A stretch of DNA of 45,895 nucleotides, from contig NZ_LNTD01000073.1 in NCBI RefSeq assembly GCF_001462455.1, positions 1 to 45,895 on the forward strand, in the 5' to 3' direction. Source of the stretch: Cellulomonas sp. B6. Lineage in GTDB: Bacteria; Actinomycetota; Actinomycetes; Actinomycetales; Cellulomonadaceae. The translations under genes were made by a program, and so were the position numbers. Within the stretch, counting starts at the first letter, position 1; every line of letters starts with the position of its first letter. A model generated the notes under the pieces. The model was not told the DNA's origin, searched no databases, and saw only the letters and a program-made list of their open reading frames with translations. Shown here in pieces: positions 27,635-41,226 of this stretch.

Positions 27635-28488
27635 TCACTCGTCCGTCATGGTCACGTGCACGCCGCCGACGAGCGCCGCCACGATGTTGTAGAGGAACGC
27701 GCCGATCGTCGCGAGGGCCGTCAGCAGGAACACGTCGATGACCGCGACGAGCGTGGCCGCGGACACGGTCTTCTCGAAGGAGACGTAGTCCATGATCGTG
27801 AGCGGCGTGCTGGCGCCCACGACCTGCTTGACCAGGCTGTCGATCGTCGAGAACACGTGCAGGCCGTCGAGCGTGAACCACACGACGACCGCCGCGACGA
27901 CGATCATGATGCCGACCGCGACCGACAGCAGGAACGCGAGCTTCATGACCGACCACGGGTCGACGCGCGAGACGGCGAGCCGGACGCGGCGCGGGCCACC
28001 ACCGCCCACCGAGGGGACGCGGCCGGTCGCCGGACGGGCGGTCGCCCCGGTCACGGGCGGCGTGGACCGCGGCGCGGGGCGCTCAGCGGTCGACGAACCC
28101 GCCTTCGACGGTGTCGTGGTCATGTCGGCATCCTCGGTGCGGGGTCGGGTCAGCTGAGCGTACGCCCTGGAGAGGCCGGAACCCGTGGCTCCGGCGGCCT
28201 TCTTGAACCACACGGTGGTCGCGTCGACCGCCGTCACCAGGGGAGAGGGCTGCTCGGACCCGCGGCCCACCTCGCCGTCGGGGCGCGGAGCGGGCACCTC
28301 CTGCGACGCCGGGGTGGCCGTCAGCGGCGACGCCTCGGCGGTCTTCCCGCCGGCCGGGGCCGCCGAGGCGCCCCCGCCCCTGTCCTGCCGTGCCGGACCG
28401 GCCCCGCCCGAGGCCGCGGGGCGTGCGCCACCGGCCGTCACGGGCGTCGTGGGCCGCTTGCGCGGCGGGATCGAGGGGGGCGTCTCGC

Positions 28489-28492
<4 letters not shown>
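27635..28492 (-). CDS. DUF3566 membrane protein
   Basis: The 285-aa protein has a long low-complexity N-terminal half (Pro/Ala/Thr/Gly) and a C-terminal DUF3566 domain: [54 protein letters not shown], then [42 protein letters not shown]. There are two membrane spans. The family sits beside gyrA in actinobacteria (mycobacterial Rv0007 position) and has no proven reaction. Its ATG overlaps the gyrA stop by 4 bp, so it is coupled to gyrA. Confidence 0.93.
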
Positions 28493-31083
<2,591 letters not shown>

Positions 31084-31149
31084 GTGCGGGTCACTCCAGT
31101 CGTCGGCGCGAGGTCAGGTGCGGGCGGGCCGGGGGCACCGGCGCCCGCG

Positions 31150-33300
<2,151 letters not shown>

Positions 33301-33432
33301 TCACCCCACGGCGGCGGAGTTCTCGTCTCACGAGGGCAGGCAGGCGGCTCTGTTGACCTGTCCAGTCTACCTCCCGGGCGCCCGTTCCCGGGCAGGTCGC
33401 GCACAGGGTGTCACGGCCTCCGCCCCGCGCGG

Positions 33433-34146
33433 TCAGCCGTAGGTGTCACGCGGGCCGCGACCCGCGACCCGCCGCGCGCCACGACCGAAGCCGTGACCCA
33501 CCGGTCCCAGCACGTCCACCTGCACCACGACGCCCGACCCGAGGGCCTCGTCGAACCGCGCCAGCATCGCCGGAGCCAGCAGGCGCAGGTTCGCCGCCCA
33601 GGCCGTCGACGACGCCCGCACCGTCAGCAGGCCGGCGGTGAACGAGACGAACTCGCAGTGGTCCGCGACCTGCGGACCGACGATCTGCGCCCACCGGTGC
33701 ACCAGGTCGCCCACCACGAGGCCCGGCTCCCAGCCGAGGTCCCGCGCCAGCAGCCCCGCCGAGATCGCGAGCGGCTGCGGGTCGCGCGGACCCGGAGCCG
33801 ACCCGCTGCTCACCGGGCGCGCCGGCGTCACGCCGGGACGCAGGCCACGGGCCCGGGCCGCCGCCTTGGCCCGCGCGAGCGCGGCGCGGGCCACCTGCTC
33901 GGGCGGCGTGAGGTCGACGAGCTCGGCGACCGGCACGCCGTCGGGCACGACCGTCGGGGCGGGCAGCAGCGCGTCGTCGTCACCCGCGGACGACGCCGCG
34001 GGGGAGGACACGGGGGAGGACACGGCGGGCGAGGACGTGCCGGCCGCGGGCCGGGCCGCACCGTCCGTGCCGGGACGTGCGCGGCCCGTCGGGCCCGCGG
34101 CGGCGGACGTGCGGCGGGGCCGCGCGGCCCCGCGCTCAGCGGACAC
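33433..34146 (-). CDS. DUF721 family protein (DciA-like)
   Basis: The 237-aa protein has a variable Ala/Pro-rich N-terminal half and a C-terminal DUF721/DciA domain: [69 protein letters not shown]. DciA loads or assists the replicative helicase DnaB in bacteria lacking DnaC; the actinobacterial homologue sits between recF and gyrB (Rv0004 position). The GTG at 34146 ([10 protein letters not shown]) overlaps the recF end by 11 bp and is the best start; an ATG 36 nt further upstream lies deeper in recF. Confidence 0.9.
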   Translation of the reverse strand: MSAERGAARPRRTSAAAGPTGRARPGTDGAARPAAGTSSPAVSSPVSSPAASSAGDDDALLPAPTVVPDGVPVAELVDLTPPEQVARAALARAKAAARARGLRPGVTPARPVSSGSAPGPRDPQPLAISAGLLARDLGWEPGLVVGDLVHRWAQIVGPQVADHCEFVSFTAGLLTVRASSTAWAANLRLLAPAMLARFDEALGSGVVVQVDVLGPVGHGFGRGARRVAGRGPRDTYG

Positions 34147-35332
34147 GCGCGACCTCGCCGCCGAGCACGTCGACCCGCGCACCGGCCAGCGGCTCCGGGA
34201 CGTCCTGCGGCACGGCCGCCGTCACCAGGACCTGCCGCGCACCGGCCACCAGCTCGGCCAGCCGCTCGCGGCGGCGCGTGTCCAGCTCGGCGAACACGTC
34301 GTCGAGGATCAGCACCGGCTCGCCGTCCGGGCCCCAGTCGGCCGCCCAGGCGCCGTGGTCGTCGACGCCGTGGGTGAGCAGCTCGTACGACGCGAGACGC
34401 AGCGCGAGCGCGACCGACCACGACTCCCCGTGGCTCGCGTACCCCTTCGCGGGGAGGTCGCCCAGGGTCAGCGCGAGGTCGTCCCGGTGCGGACCGACCA
34501 GGCACACGCCCCGCTCGATCTCCTTGGAGCGCAGCCGTCCCATCGCCTCGAGGAGCAGACCCTCGACCGTCGCGGCGTCCGCCGCGGGCGGCAGCGCCGG
34601 GTCGTCCTCGGTGCGGCCCAGTGCCGCGTCGAGCGACGCGCGGTACACGAGCCCCAGCTCACCCTGCCCCGCGCTGACCTGCCGGTAGGCGTCCGCCGCG
34701 CGCGGGCGCAGGGCCGCGACCAGCGCCTGCCGCGCCACGACGACCTGCGCGCCCGTGGCCGCGAGCTTCGCGTCCCACACGTCGAGCGTGCGCAGGTCGG
34801 CGCCCGTGCGCGCACGCGACGCGGCCGCCGCGGACTTCAGCAGCGCCGACCGCTGCCTGAGCACGCGGTCGTAGTCGCCCAGGACACCCGCGATGCGCGG
34901 CGTGAGCTGCACGAGCAGGTCGTCGAGGAACCGCCGGCGGCCGTCGGGGTCGCCCTTGACGAGCGCGAGGTCCTCGGGCGCGAAGAGCACCGTGCGCAGG
35001 ATGCCCAGCACGTCGCGCGCCCGCCCCGGCGACCCGCCGTTGATGCGCGAGCGGTTGGCCTTGCCCGGCGTGACCTCGACCTCGACGAGCGTCGCGCGCT
35101 CCTCGCGGACCACCTTGGCGCGCACGACCGCCCGCGACGTCCCGGCACGCACGAGCGCGGCGTCCGACGGGACCCGGTGGCTCCCCAACGTCGCGACGTA
35201 CCCGACCGCCTCGACGAGGTTCGTCTTGCCCTGCCCGTTGGGCCCGACGAGCGCGGTGATGCCCGGGTCGAGGGGCAGCTCGACCTGCGGGTACGACCGG
35301 AAGTCGGTGAGGGACAGGTGCGCGACGTACAC
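34136..35332 (-). CDS. recF: DNA replication and repair protein RecF
   Basis: The 398-aa protein begins [21 protein letters not shown], has Walker [11 protein letters not shown], the central RSRINGG and [25 protein letters not shown] blocks, and the ABC-type signature/Walker B region [16 protein letters not shown] and [20 protein letters not shown]. RecF loads RecA at gaps with RecO and RecR. The GTG at 35332 lies 5 bp after the gnd stop; upstream codons in this frame run through gnd antiphase. Confidence 0.96.
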   Translation of the reverse strand: MYVAHLSLTDFRSYPQVELPLDPGITALVGPNGQGKTNLVEAVGYVATLGSHRVPSDAALVRAGTSRAVVRAKVVREERATLVEVEVTPGKANRSRINGGSPGRARDVLGILRTVLFAPEDLALVKGDPDGRRRFLDDLLVQLTPRIAGVLGDYDRVLRQRSALLKSAAAASRARTGADLRTLDVWDAKLAATGAQVVVARQALVAALRPRAADAYRQVSAGQGELGLVYRASLDAALGRTEDDPALPPAADAATVEGLLLEAMGRLRSKEIERGVCLVGPHRDDLALTLGDLPAKGYASHGESWSVALALRLASYELLTHGVDDHGAWAADWGPDGEPVLILDDVFAELDTRRRERLAELVAGARQVLVTAAVPQDVPEPLAGARVDVLGGEVARVR

Positions 35333-35337
35333 GCGGG

Positions 35338-36267
35338 TCAGGCCTCCGACGTGGGTGGAGCCGTCGGCGTCACGGTGTCGCCGCCGGCCGCGCGCACCGC
35401 GTGGCCGCCGAACTGCTGGCGCAGCGCCGCGACGGCCTTCATGGCCGGCGACTCGCCCTGCCGCGAGGAGAACCGGGCGAACAGCGAGGCCGCGATGACC
35501 GGGGCCGGCACGGCCAGGTCGATGGCCTCGTCGACGGTCCAGCGGCCCTCGCCCGAGTCCTCGACCCAGTCGTCGATCGCCGCGAACCGCGGGTCCTCGT
35601 GCAGCGCCTGCACCAGGAGGTCGAGCAGCCACGAGCGCACGACGGTGCCCTTGGTCCACGCGCGCATGGTCGCCGGGACGTCGGTGATGAGGTCCTTCGC
35701 CGCGAGCAGCTCGTAGCCCTCGGCGTACGCCTGCATGAGGCCGTACTCGATGCCGTTGTGGACCATCTTCGCGTAGTGGCCGGCGCCGACCGGCCCCGCG
35801 TGCACGAAACCGTCGCCGCGCTCGCCCTCCGGTCGCAGCGCGTCGAACACGGGCATCGCCCGTTCGACGTCGGCCGCGTCGCCGCCGACCATGAGGCCGT
35901 AGCCGTTCTCCAGGCCCCAGATGCCGCCGGAGACACCGGCGTCGATGAAGCCGATGCCGTGCTCGGCGAGCGTCGCGGCGTGCGCCGCGTCGTCCTGGTA
36001 GTACGAGTTGCCGCCGTCGATCACCAGGTCGCCGGCCGTCAGCAGCCCCGCGAGGTCCTGGATCACGGCGTCGGTGACCGGGCCCGACGGCACCATCACC
36101 CACACGACGCGCTCGCCCGCGGGCAGCGCCTCCGCCAGCGCCTCGAGCGTCGGGACGTCCGTCACGTCGGGGTTGCGGTCGAACCCCGTGACCTCGATGC
36201 CGGCCTCACGGATGCGTGCGCGCATGTTCGCGCCCATCTTGCCCAGCCCGACCAGACCGATGTGCAT
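35338..36267 (-). CDS. gnd: 6-phosphogluconate dehydrogenase, decarboxylating (short form)
   Basis: The 309-aa enzyme has the dinucleotide motif [12 protein letters not shown], substrate loop [21 protein letters not shown], and the catalytic region [31 protein letters not shown] with Lys and Asn. It oxidises 6-phosphogluconate to ribulose 5-phosphate and CO2. The length fits the ~300-residue bacterial form rather than the ~470-residue form. The gene lies between dnaN and recF, as in Streptomyces, so this metabolic gene in the replication operon is ancestral, not an insertion. Confidence 0.95.
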   Translation of the reverse strand: MHIGLVGLGKMGANMRARIREAGIEVTGFDRNPDVTDVPTLEALAEALPAGERVVWVMVPSGPVTDAVIQDLAGLLTAGDLVIDGGNSYYQDDAAHAATLAEHGIGFIDAGVSGGIWGLENGYGLMVGGDAADVERAMPVFDALRPEGERGDGFVHAGPVGAGHYAKMVHNGIEYGLMQAYAEGYELLAAKDLITDVPATMRAWTKGTVVRSWLLDLLVQALHEDPRFAAIDDWVEDSGEGRWTVDEAIDLAVPAPVIAASLFARFSSRQGESPAMKAVAALRQQFGGHAVRAAGGDTVTPTAPPTSEA

Positions 36268-36355
36268 GCCTCGCCCCTCTCGACGCGGGCCACGTCGCTC
36301 GACGTGGCGCCCCCGCCACTGTGCCGCACGTGCGGCCCGCCCGCGCGAGCGGTGA

Positions 36356-37486
36356 TCAGCTCGCGAAGCGGATCGGCACCAGCAGGTAGCGGTAGTCCTT
36401 GCGGTCGTCGCTCTCGAGCGACTCCTGGCCCGTGAACTCCACGGGCTTGTTCGGGTGCGTGAACGACATCCGCACGAAGGTGGTGTCGAGGGCGCCCAGA
36501 CCGTCGGCCAGGAAGTGCGGGTTGAAGGCCACCGAGATGTCGTCGCCGACGAGCACGGCCTCCAGCGCCTCGGACGCCTGGGCGTCGTCGCCCTGGCCGG
36601 CGTCGAGGACGACCTGGCCGTCGCTGAACGTCAGCCGGATCGGGGTGTTGCGCTCCGCGACGAGCGCGACGCGCTTGGCGGCCTCGGCCAGCTGCTGACG
36701 GTTGACGATCGCGTGGATCGGCGTCTCGTCGGGGAAGAGGCGGCGCACGGGCGGGTAGTCGCCGTCGACGAGCAGGCTCGTGGTCTGGCGACCGCCGGCC
36801 TCGAAGCCGATGAGGTCGACGCCGCCGCCGGTGGACAGCGAGACCTGCACCGAGCCGGACCCGCCGAGCGACTTCGCGGCGTCGGACAGGGTGCGGGCGC
36901 GCACGAGCGCGACGGCCTCGACGTCGGGGCTCGCGGGCTTCCACGTCATCTCGCGCAGCGCCAGGCGGTACCGGTCCGTCGCCAGCAGCGTGACCTTCTC
37001 GCCGACGATCTCGACCCGGACGCCCGTGAGGAGCGGGAGCGTGTCGTCGCGGCTGGCCGCGACGGAGACCTGCGCGACCGCATGGGTCAGCTCGTCGCCG
37101 TCGACCGTGCCCGTGACGGGCGGCATCGCCGGCAGGTTCGGGTAGTCCTCTACCGGCATCGTCAGCAGCGTGAAGCGGCTGGCACCGCACGTGACCTGCA
37201 CCTTGGTGCCGTCCAGGACGACGTCCACGGGCTTGGCGGGCAGGGCACGAGAGATCTCGGCGAGCAGACGGCCCGAGACGAGCACCGTCCCCGGCTCGCT
37301 GACGTCGGCGGGGAGCTGGGCACGTGCCGAGACCTCGTAGTCGAAGCTCGACAGCTGGATCGCACCCGACGAGTCGGCCTCGATGCGCACGCCCGCGAGG
37401 ACGGGCACGGGCGGCCGGGTGGGCAGGCTGCGTGCGGTCCACGTGACGGCGTCGGCGAGCACGTCACGATCGACGCGGAACCTCAT
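36356..37486 (-). CDS. dnaN: DNA polymerase III beta subunit (sliding clamp)
   Basis: The 376-aa clamp begins MRFRVDRDVLADAVTWTARSLPTRPPVPVLAGVRIEA and ends YRYLLVPIRFAS. It has three similar clamp folds; typical blocks are LLAEISRALPAKPVDVVLDG, LATDRYRLALREMTWKP, GDYPPVRRLFPDETPIHAIVNR, and VAFNPHFLADGLGALDTTFVRMSFTHPNKPVEF. It encircles DNA and tethers the polymerase. Its ATG borders oriC. Confidence 0.98.
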   Translation of the reverse strand: MRFRVDRDVLADAVTWTARSLPTRPPVPVLAGVRIEADSSGAIQLSSFDYEVSARAQLPADVSEPGTVLVSGRLLAEISRALPAKPVDVVLDGTKVQVTCGASRFTLLTMPVEDYPNLPAMPPVTGTVDGDELTHAVAQVSVAASRDDTLPLLTGVRVEIVGEKVTLLATDRYRLALREMTWKPASPDVEAVALVRARTLSDAAKSLGGSGSVQVSLSTGGGVDLIGFEAGGRQTTSLLVDGDYPPVRRLFPDETPIHAIVNRQQLAEAAKRVALVAERNTPIRLTFSDGQVVLDAGQGDDAQASEALEAVLVGDDISVAFNPHFLADGLGALDTTFVRMSFTHPNKPVEFTGQESLESDDRKDYRYLLVPIRFAS

Positions 37487-38289
37487 GCATCACCTTCTCG
37501 TCGTCCTGCCCGGGTCGGCACGCACGTCGTCGTGGACGTGCGTGCGCCGGGCGTTGGCGGGGCTGAGCCGAAGACTACGCGACAGGTCCGACGCCCGGTA
37601 CACGGTCGGGGCCTCGTCTCGGTGCCTCGCCCCGGACCCACTGTCCGACCTGCGGTGCGCCGTCGCACCAGCGCAGCCCAGCGTCGGTGTGTGGATCTCT
37701 TCCTGGGAGATGGGTCGTCATCGTCGTCGGGGCTGTGGGTGGTGTGGACAACGGCTCGGTGTGCAGGTCAGCGGCCACTTCCGGGTGTGTGGCGGGGTGT
37801 GGTCGAGCGGGTCGACGTCCGTGGACGCCGGTGGACGTCCGCGACGGCGTCCACCGGCGTCCACCGACGCGCCCGCTGCCGTCCACATCCGTGTCGCGTG
37901 TCGTCCACCGTCGTCCACAGGTCTGTGCACAGGTGTGAACATTCGTCCCATGCGTGTTTCACCCGCAGCCTGGGGACGACGTCAAGCAGTTCGTCCCGGT
38001 TTGACGTGAGAGTCCTCTCACGCCCGCGTCGGCGCGACGCCGCCCACGATCGACGACGCGACGGCCTCGTCGTCGCCCCGTGCGGGCGACGACGCAGGTC
38101 AGGGCCGCACGTCGCGGAGGCCGGAGCGGCGCCACGCCCGACACGCCCGTTCAGGTGATCGGTTTCACATGTGTCCCCAGGCGGTGGGCAAACCTGTGGA
38201 CAACGCGCGTGGCGCGGTGGAGGAGATGGCATCAAAGCGGACATCCGCGGCGCGTGCACGGCACCGCGGACCCCACCGCGGCGGTCCGG
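37487..38289. other. oriC: Chromosomal replication origin (oriC)
   Basis: The 803-bp gap between dnaN and the dnaA 3' end has no gene. This is the oriC position in actinobacteria. DnaA boxes: TGTGGACAA at 37743-37751 and 38195-38203 (exact complements of TTGTCCACA), TCGTCCACA at 37911-37919, CCGTCCACA at 37879-37887, TGTGGATCT at 37690-37698, and many weaker CGTCCACCG-type copies at 37820-37910. A perfect 17-bp dyad lies at 37821-37864 and a 16-bp inverted repeat at 38006-38021. Flanking genes read outward from the region. Confidence 0.9.
37821..37864. repeat. 17-bp perfect inverted repeat within oriC
   Basis: GTGGACGCCGGTGGACG (37821-37837) pairs perfectly with 37848-37864 across a 10-nt loop. 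Each arm holds two GTGGACG units, the core of the DnaA box, so the structure is two pairs of opposed weak boxes. Confidence 0.85.
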
Positions 38290-39861
38290 TCAGCCGCGGT
38301 GCTGCTGCTTGATGCGGTTGGTCAGCTCGGTCACCTGGTTGTAGATCGACCGACGCTCCGCCATGAGCTCGCGGATCTTGCGGTTCGCGTGCATCACCGT
38401 CGTGTGGTCACGCCCGCCGAACGCCTGACCGATCTTCGGCAGCGACAGGTCCGTCAGCTCGCGGCACAGGTACATCGCGATCTGGCGGGCCGTCACCAGC
38501 ACCCGCGAGCGGCTCGAGCCGCACAGGTCCTCGATGCTCAGGCCGAAGTAGGCGGCGGTCTGCCCGATGACGGTGGTCGCCGTGATCTCCTGCGTCTGGT
38601 CGTCCGTGATCAGGTCCTTGAGGACGATCTCGGCCAGCGACACGTCGACGAGCTGCCGGTTGAGGTTCGCGAACGCCGTGACGCGGATCAGCGCGCCCTC
38701 GAGCTCGCGGATGTTCGTGGAGATGCGCGACGCGATGTACTCGAGCACGTCGTCCGGGGCCTGCAGCCGTTCGCTCGCGGCCTTCTTGCGCAGGATCGCG
38801 ATCCGCGTCTCGAGGTCCGGCGGCTGCACGTCCGTGATGAGGCCCCACTCGAACCGCGACCGCATGCGGTCCTCGAAGCCGTTGAGCTGCTTGGGCGGCA
38901 GGTCGGACGTGATCACGACCTGCTTGCTCGCGTTGTGGAGCGTGTTGAACGTGTGGAAGAACTCCTCCATCGTCTGTTCCTTGCCCTGCAGGAACTGGAT
39001 GTCGTCGATGAGCAGGACGTCGACCTCGCGGTAGCGGCGCTGGAACGCGCCCGCCTTGCCCTCGCTGATGGAGTTGATGAAGTCGTTGGTGAACTCCTCC
39101 GAGTTCACGTACCGCACGCGGACCGTCGGGTACAGGTTCTGCGCGTAGTGACCGATCGCGTGCAGCAGGTGCGTCTTGCCCAGGCCCGAGTCGCCGTAGA
39201 TGAACAGCGGGTTGTAGGCCTTGGCCGGCGCCTCGGCGACCGCCACGGCCGCGGCGTGCGCGAACCGGTTGGACGACCCGATGACGAACGTCTCGAACAG
39301 GTACTTGGGGTTGAGACGAGCGGGCTCGGACATCGCGCGGCGCGGTGCGGGACCGGAGCCGTCGATGGCTCGCAGCGCCGGGCGGACGTCGGGCGTCTCC
39401 TCCCGGGGCACGGCGACGGCGCGTGGCTCGTTGGCGTCGTCACCGGCGTCGTCACGCGGCGAGAAGCCGGGGTGCGAGGTCACGAGGGCCAGGTCCGGGC
39501 GCCCGTCGTCGTCGGCCTCGTACGCGGTCGCGCTCGGGGCGGACGGGCCGGCCGGGGCCGGGGGGACCACCCGCAGCGCGGGGGGAACGTCGCCCGCGAC
39601 CTCGGGGTCGACGGTGATCGCGAACCGCGCCTCCCGGCCGAGCGCCTCGCCGAGCGCCTGCGTGACCTCGGCGCGGACGCGGGTCTCGAGGTACTCCTTG
39701 GTCAGGTCGTTGCCGACGGCGAGGAGCATCGTGCCGTCCAGGACGCCCAGCGGGTGGGCGAGTCGGACGAAGGCCAGCTGCCGCGGGGTGATGTCGGGGC
39801 TCGCCTCGAGGCTCGCGACGACGTGTCCCCACACCCGGGCCGGTTCTTCGTCCTGTGACAA
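38290..39861 (-). CDS. dnaA: Chromosomal replication initiator DnaA
   Basis: The 523-aa protein has domain I (residues 1-~85), a long acidic/Pro-rich domain II (~90-185), the AAA+ domain (LNPKYLFETFVIGSSNRFAHAAA, Walker A GDSGLGKTHLLHAIG, Walker B VLLIDDIQFL, arginine-finger region NGFEDRMRSRFEWGL) and domain IV with GRDHTTVMHANRKI, which contacts DnaA boxes. It unwinds oriC. The start is TTG at 39861, with GAGG 7-9 nt upstream; TTG is also the start used by mycobacterial dnaA. Three DnaA boxes lie within 150 bp upstream, consistent with autoregulation. Confidence 0.97.
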   Translation of the reverse strand: MSQDEEPARVWGHVVASLEASPDITPRQLAFVRLAHPLGVLDGTMLLAVGNDLTKEYLETRVRAEVTQALGEALGREARFAITVDPEVAGDVPPALRVVPPAPAGPSAPSATAYEADDDGRPDLALVTSHPGFSPRDDAGDDANEPRAVAVPREETPDVRPALRAIDGSGPAPRRAMSEPARLNPKYLFETFVIGSSNRFAHAAAVAVAEAPAKAYNPLFIYGDSGLGKTHLLHAIGHYAQNLYPTVRVRYVNSEEFTNDFINSISEGKAGAFQRRYREVDVLLIDDIQFLQGKEQTMEEFFHTFNTLHNASKQVVITSDLPPKQLNGFEDRMRSRFEWGLITDVQPPDLETRIAILRKKAASERLQAPDDVLEYIASRISTNIRELEGALIRVTAFANLNRQLVDVSLAEIVLKDLITDDQTQEITATTVIGQTAAYFGLSIEDLCGSSRSRVLVTARQIAMYLCRELTDLSLPKIGQAFGGRDHTTVMHANRKIRELMAERRSIYNQVTELTNRIKQQHRG

Positions 39862-40403
39862 CGTCCTACCTCAGTGATCGGTCCTGCGGGGCCGGGCGAG
39901 TCTGGCACGGCCAGGCGTCGTCCACATAGTTGTCCACACCTGTGAGTGCCAGCCGTGCCGGGTCGTGCCGCGGTTGCGGGGACCGCGTCGTCCCGTCGTC
40001 CACAGGGTCCGCCGGGCCGTCGTCCGCAGACCGGGGCGTGCAGCCGCGCGGCACGACGACCACCGACTCTAGTGGCGAGCGCCGAGGCGAAGAAGCGCGC
40101 GAGGGGGTGAGACCGACGACACGCCGGACCACCTCCCGTCCTAGGCGTCCGACCTGCGGTATCGCAGTGGGGACGAGCCGTGGTCCGGTCGTCCGACCGA
40201 CGACGACGTCCGTCGTACCCTGCTGCATTTGACCCCGCTGCTCACCGCGGCGTAGCGTGGCCCAGCCTTCCGACGGCTCCGTCCGGCGCGCCCTGACGCC
40301 TTCGCACGTGTCCTTGCGTGCGATCCCTGGAGCGGTGGACGACGGCACCTGTACCTGGTCGTGCGGCTCCGCACGATCGTGACGAGAACGTGTGGAGAAC
40401 GTC
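39862..40403. other. dnaA-rpmH divergent regulatory region with DnaA boxes
   Basis: These 542 bp hold no gene. DnaA boxes are TCGTCCACA at 39918-39926, TTGTCCACA at 39930-39938 (exact) and TCGTCCACA at 39996-40004, all in one orientation. TAGAGT at 40071-40066 on the minus strand could be the dnaA -10, though its -35 is weak. The rpmH promoter candidate lies at 40229-40258. Confidence 0.75.
40229..40258 (+). promoter_or_regulatory. Candidate promoter of the rpmH-rnpA operon
   Basis: TTGACC (40229-40234) and TAGCGT (40253-40258) are separated by 18 bp, about 145 bp before the rpmH start. This is consistent with a housekeeping actinobacterial promoter. Confidence 0.45.
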
Positions 40404-40541
40404 GTGACCAAGCGCACCTTCCAGCCGAACAACCGGCGCCGGGCCAAGACCCACGGCTTCCGCCTGCGGATGCGCACGCGCGCCGGCCGCGCCATCCTCG
40501 CGGCGCGTCGCCGCAAGGGGCGCGCCGAGCTCTCGGCCTGA
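40404..40541 (+). CDS. rpmH: 50S ribosomal protein L34
   Basis: The 45-aa protein [45 protein letters not shown] is a full-length L34. GTG start with GGAG 6 nt upstream. It is the first gene of the rightward operon, 11 bp before rnpA. Confidence 0.99.
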   Translation: MTKRTFQPNNRRRAKTHGFRLRMRTRAGRAILAARRRKGRAELSA

Positions 40542-40552
40542 CGCCAGCCCCG

Positions 40553-40924
40553 GTGCTCCCCGCAGCGCACCGGATGCGCCGCTCTGCCGACTTCCAGCAG
40601 ACGGTGCGTCGGGGCGCGCGCGGGGGACGCGACACCCTCGTCGTGCACCTGACGACGACGACCGACCCCGGCCCGCCGGCGGTCGGTCTCGTCGTCTCCA
40701 AGGCCGTGGGCAACGCCGTGACGCGCAACCGTGTCCGGCGTCGGCTCCGTGCGCTGCTCGCGGCGCGCGTCCACCGCTGGGCGCCGGGCACGCTGGTCGT
40801 GGTCCGCGCGCAGCCGGACGCCGCGTCGGCGACGTCCGCCCAGCTCGCCCGCGATCTCGACGGCGGTATCGCGGCGGCCGAGCGGCGAGCGGCACGACGT
40901 CCCGAGAGCCCGGTGTCGGCGTGA
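40553..40924 (+). CDS. rnpA: Ribonuclease P protein component
   Basis: The 123-aa basic protein begins VLPAAHRMRRSADFQQTVRRGARGG and has the RNA-binding block LVVSKAVGNAVTRNRVRRRLRALL, the family signature. It aids the RNase P RNA in tRNA 5' maturation. GTG at 40553, 11 bp after rpmH. The stop overlaps the yidD start by 4 bp (GTGA). Confidence 0.97.
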   Translation: MLPAAHRMRRSADFQQTVRRGARGGRDTLVVHLTTTTDPGPPAVGLVVSKAVGNAVTRNRVRRRLRALLAARVHRWAPGTLVVVRAQPDAASATSAQLARDLDGGIAAAERRAARRPESPVSA

Positions 40925-41208
40925 GGCGCGCGTGGGCCGTGGTCCGTCGGACCCCTGCCCGTGTACTTCTCGGCCTGCTGTGGGTGTACCAGCACGTCGT
41001 CTCGCCGATCACGCCTCCGACCTGCAGGTTCTACCCCTCCTGCTCGCAGTACGCGGTGATCGCGGTGCAGCGACACGGAGCCGTGCGCGGCACCGCGCTC
41101 GCAGCCCGACGCCTGCTGCGGTGCCACCCCTGGAACCCCGGTGGGGTCGACGACGTTCCACCGTCGCGGCACCACCACGCCTTCGACGCGGCCCCCGCCG
41201 CTCACTGA
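40921..41208 (+). CDS. yidD: Membrane protein insertion efficiency factor YidD
   Basis: The 95-aa protein has the YidD core LLGLLWVYQHVVSPITPPTCRFYPSCSQYAVIAVQRHGAVRGTALAARRLLRCHPWNPGGVDDVP, including the conserved CRFYPSCSQYA and CHPWNPGG motifs. It assists YidC-dependent insertion at the membrane. GTG start overlapping rnpA; yidC follows after 18 bp. Confidence 0.97.
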   Translation: MRRAWAVVRRTPARVLLGLLWVYQHVVSPITPPTCRFYPSCSQYAVIAVQRHGAVRGTALAARRLLRCHPWNPGGVDDVPPSRHHHAFDAAPAAH

Positions 41209-41226
41209 CGCTCTCGAGGACGCCTC

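Noticed and set aside
35338..36267. gnd between dnaN and recF as a horizontally acquired insertion
   Set aside because: The same placement is known in Streptomyces and other actinobacteria, with normal spacing and composition here.
37955..38176. parS-like half sites TGTTTCAC (37955) and GGTTTCAC (38161) in oriC
   Set aside because: The second arms (CCGCAGCC and ATGTGTCC) do not match parS, so these are single half sites.
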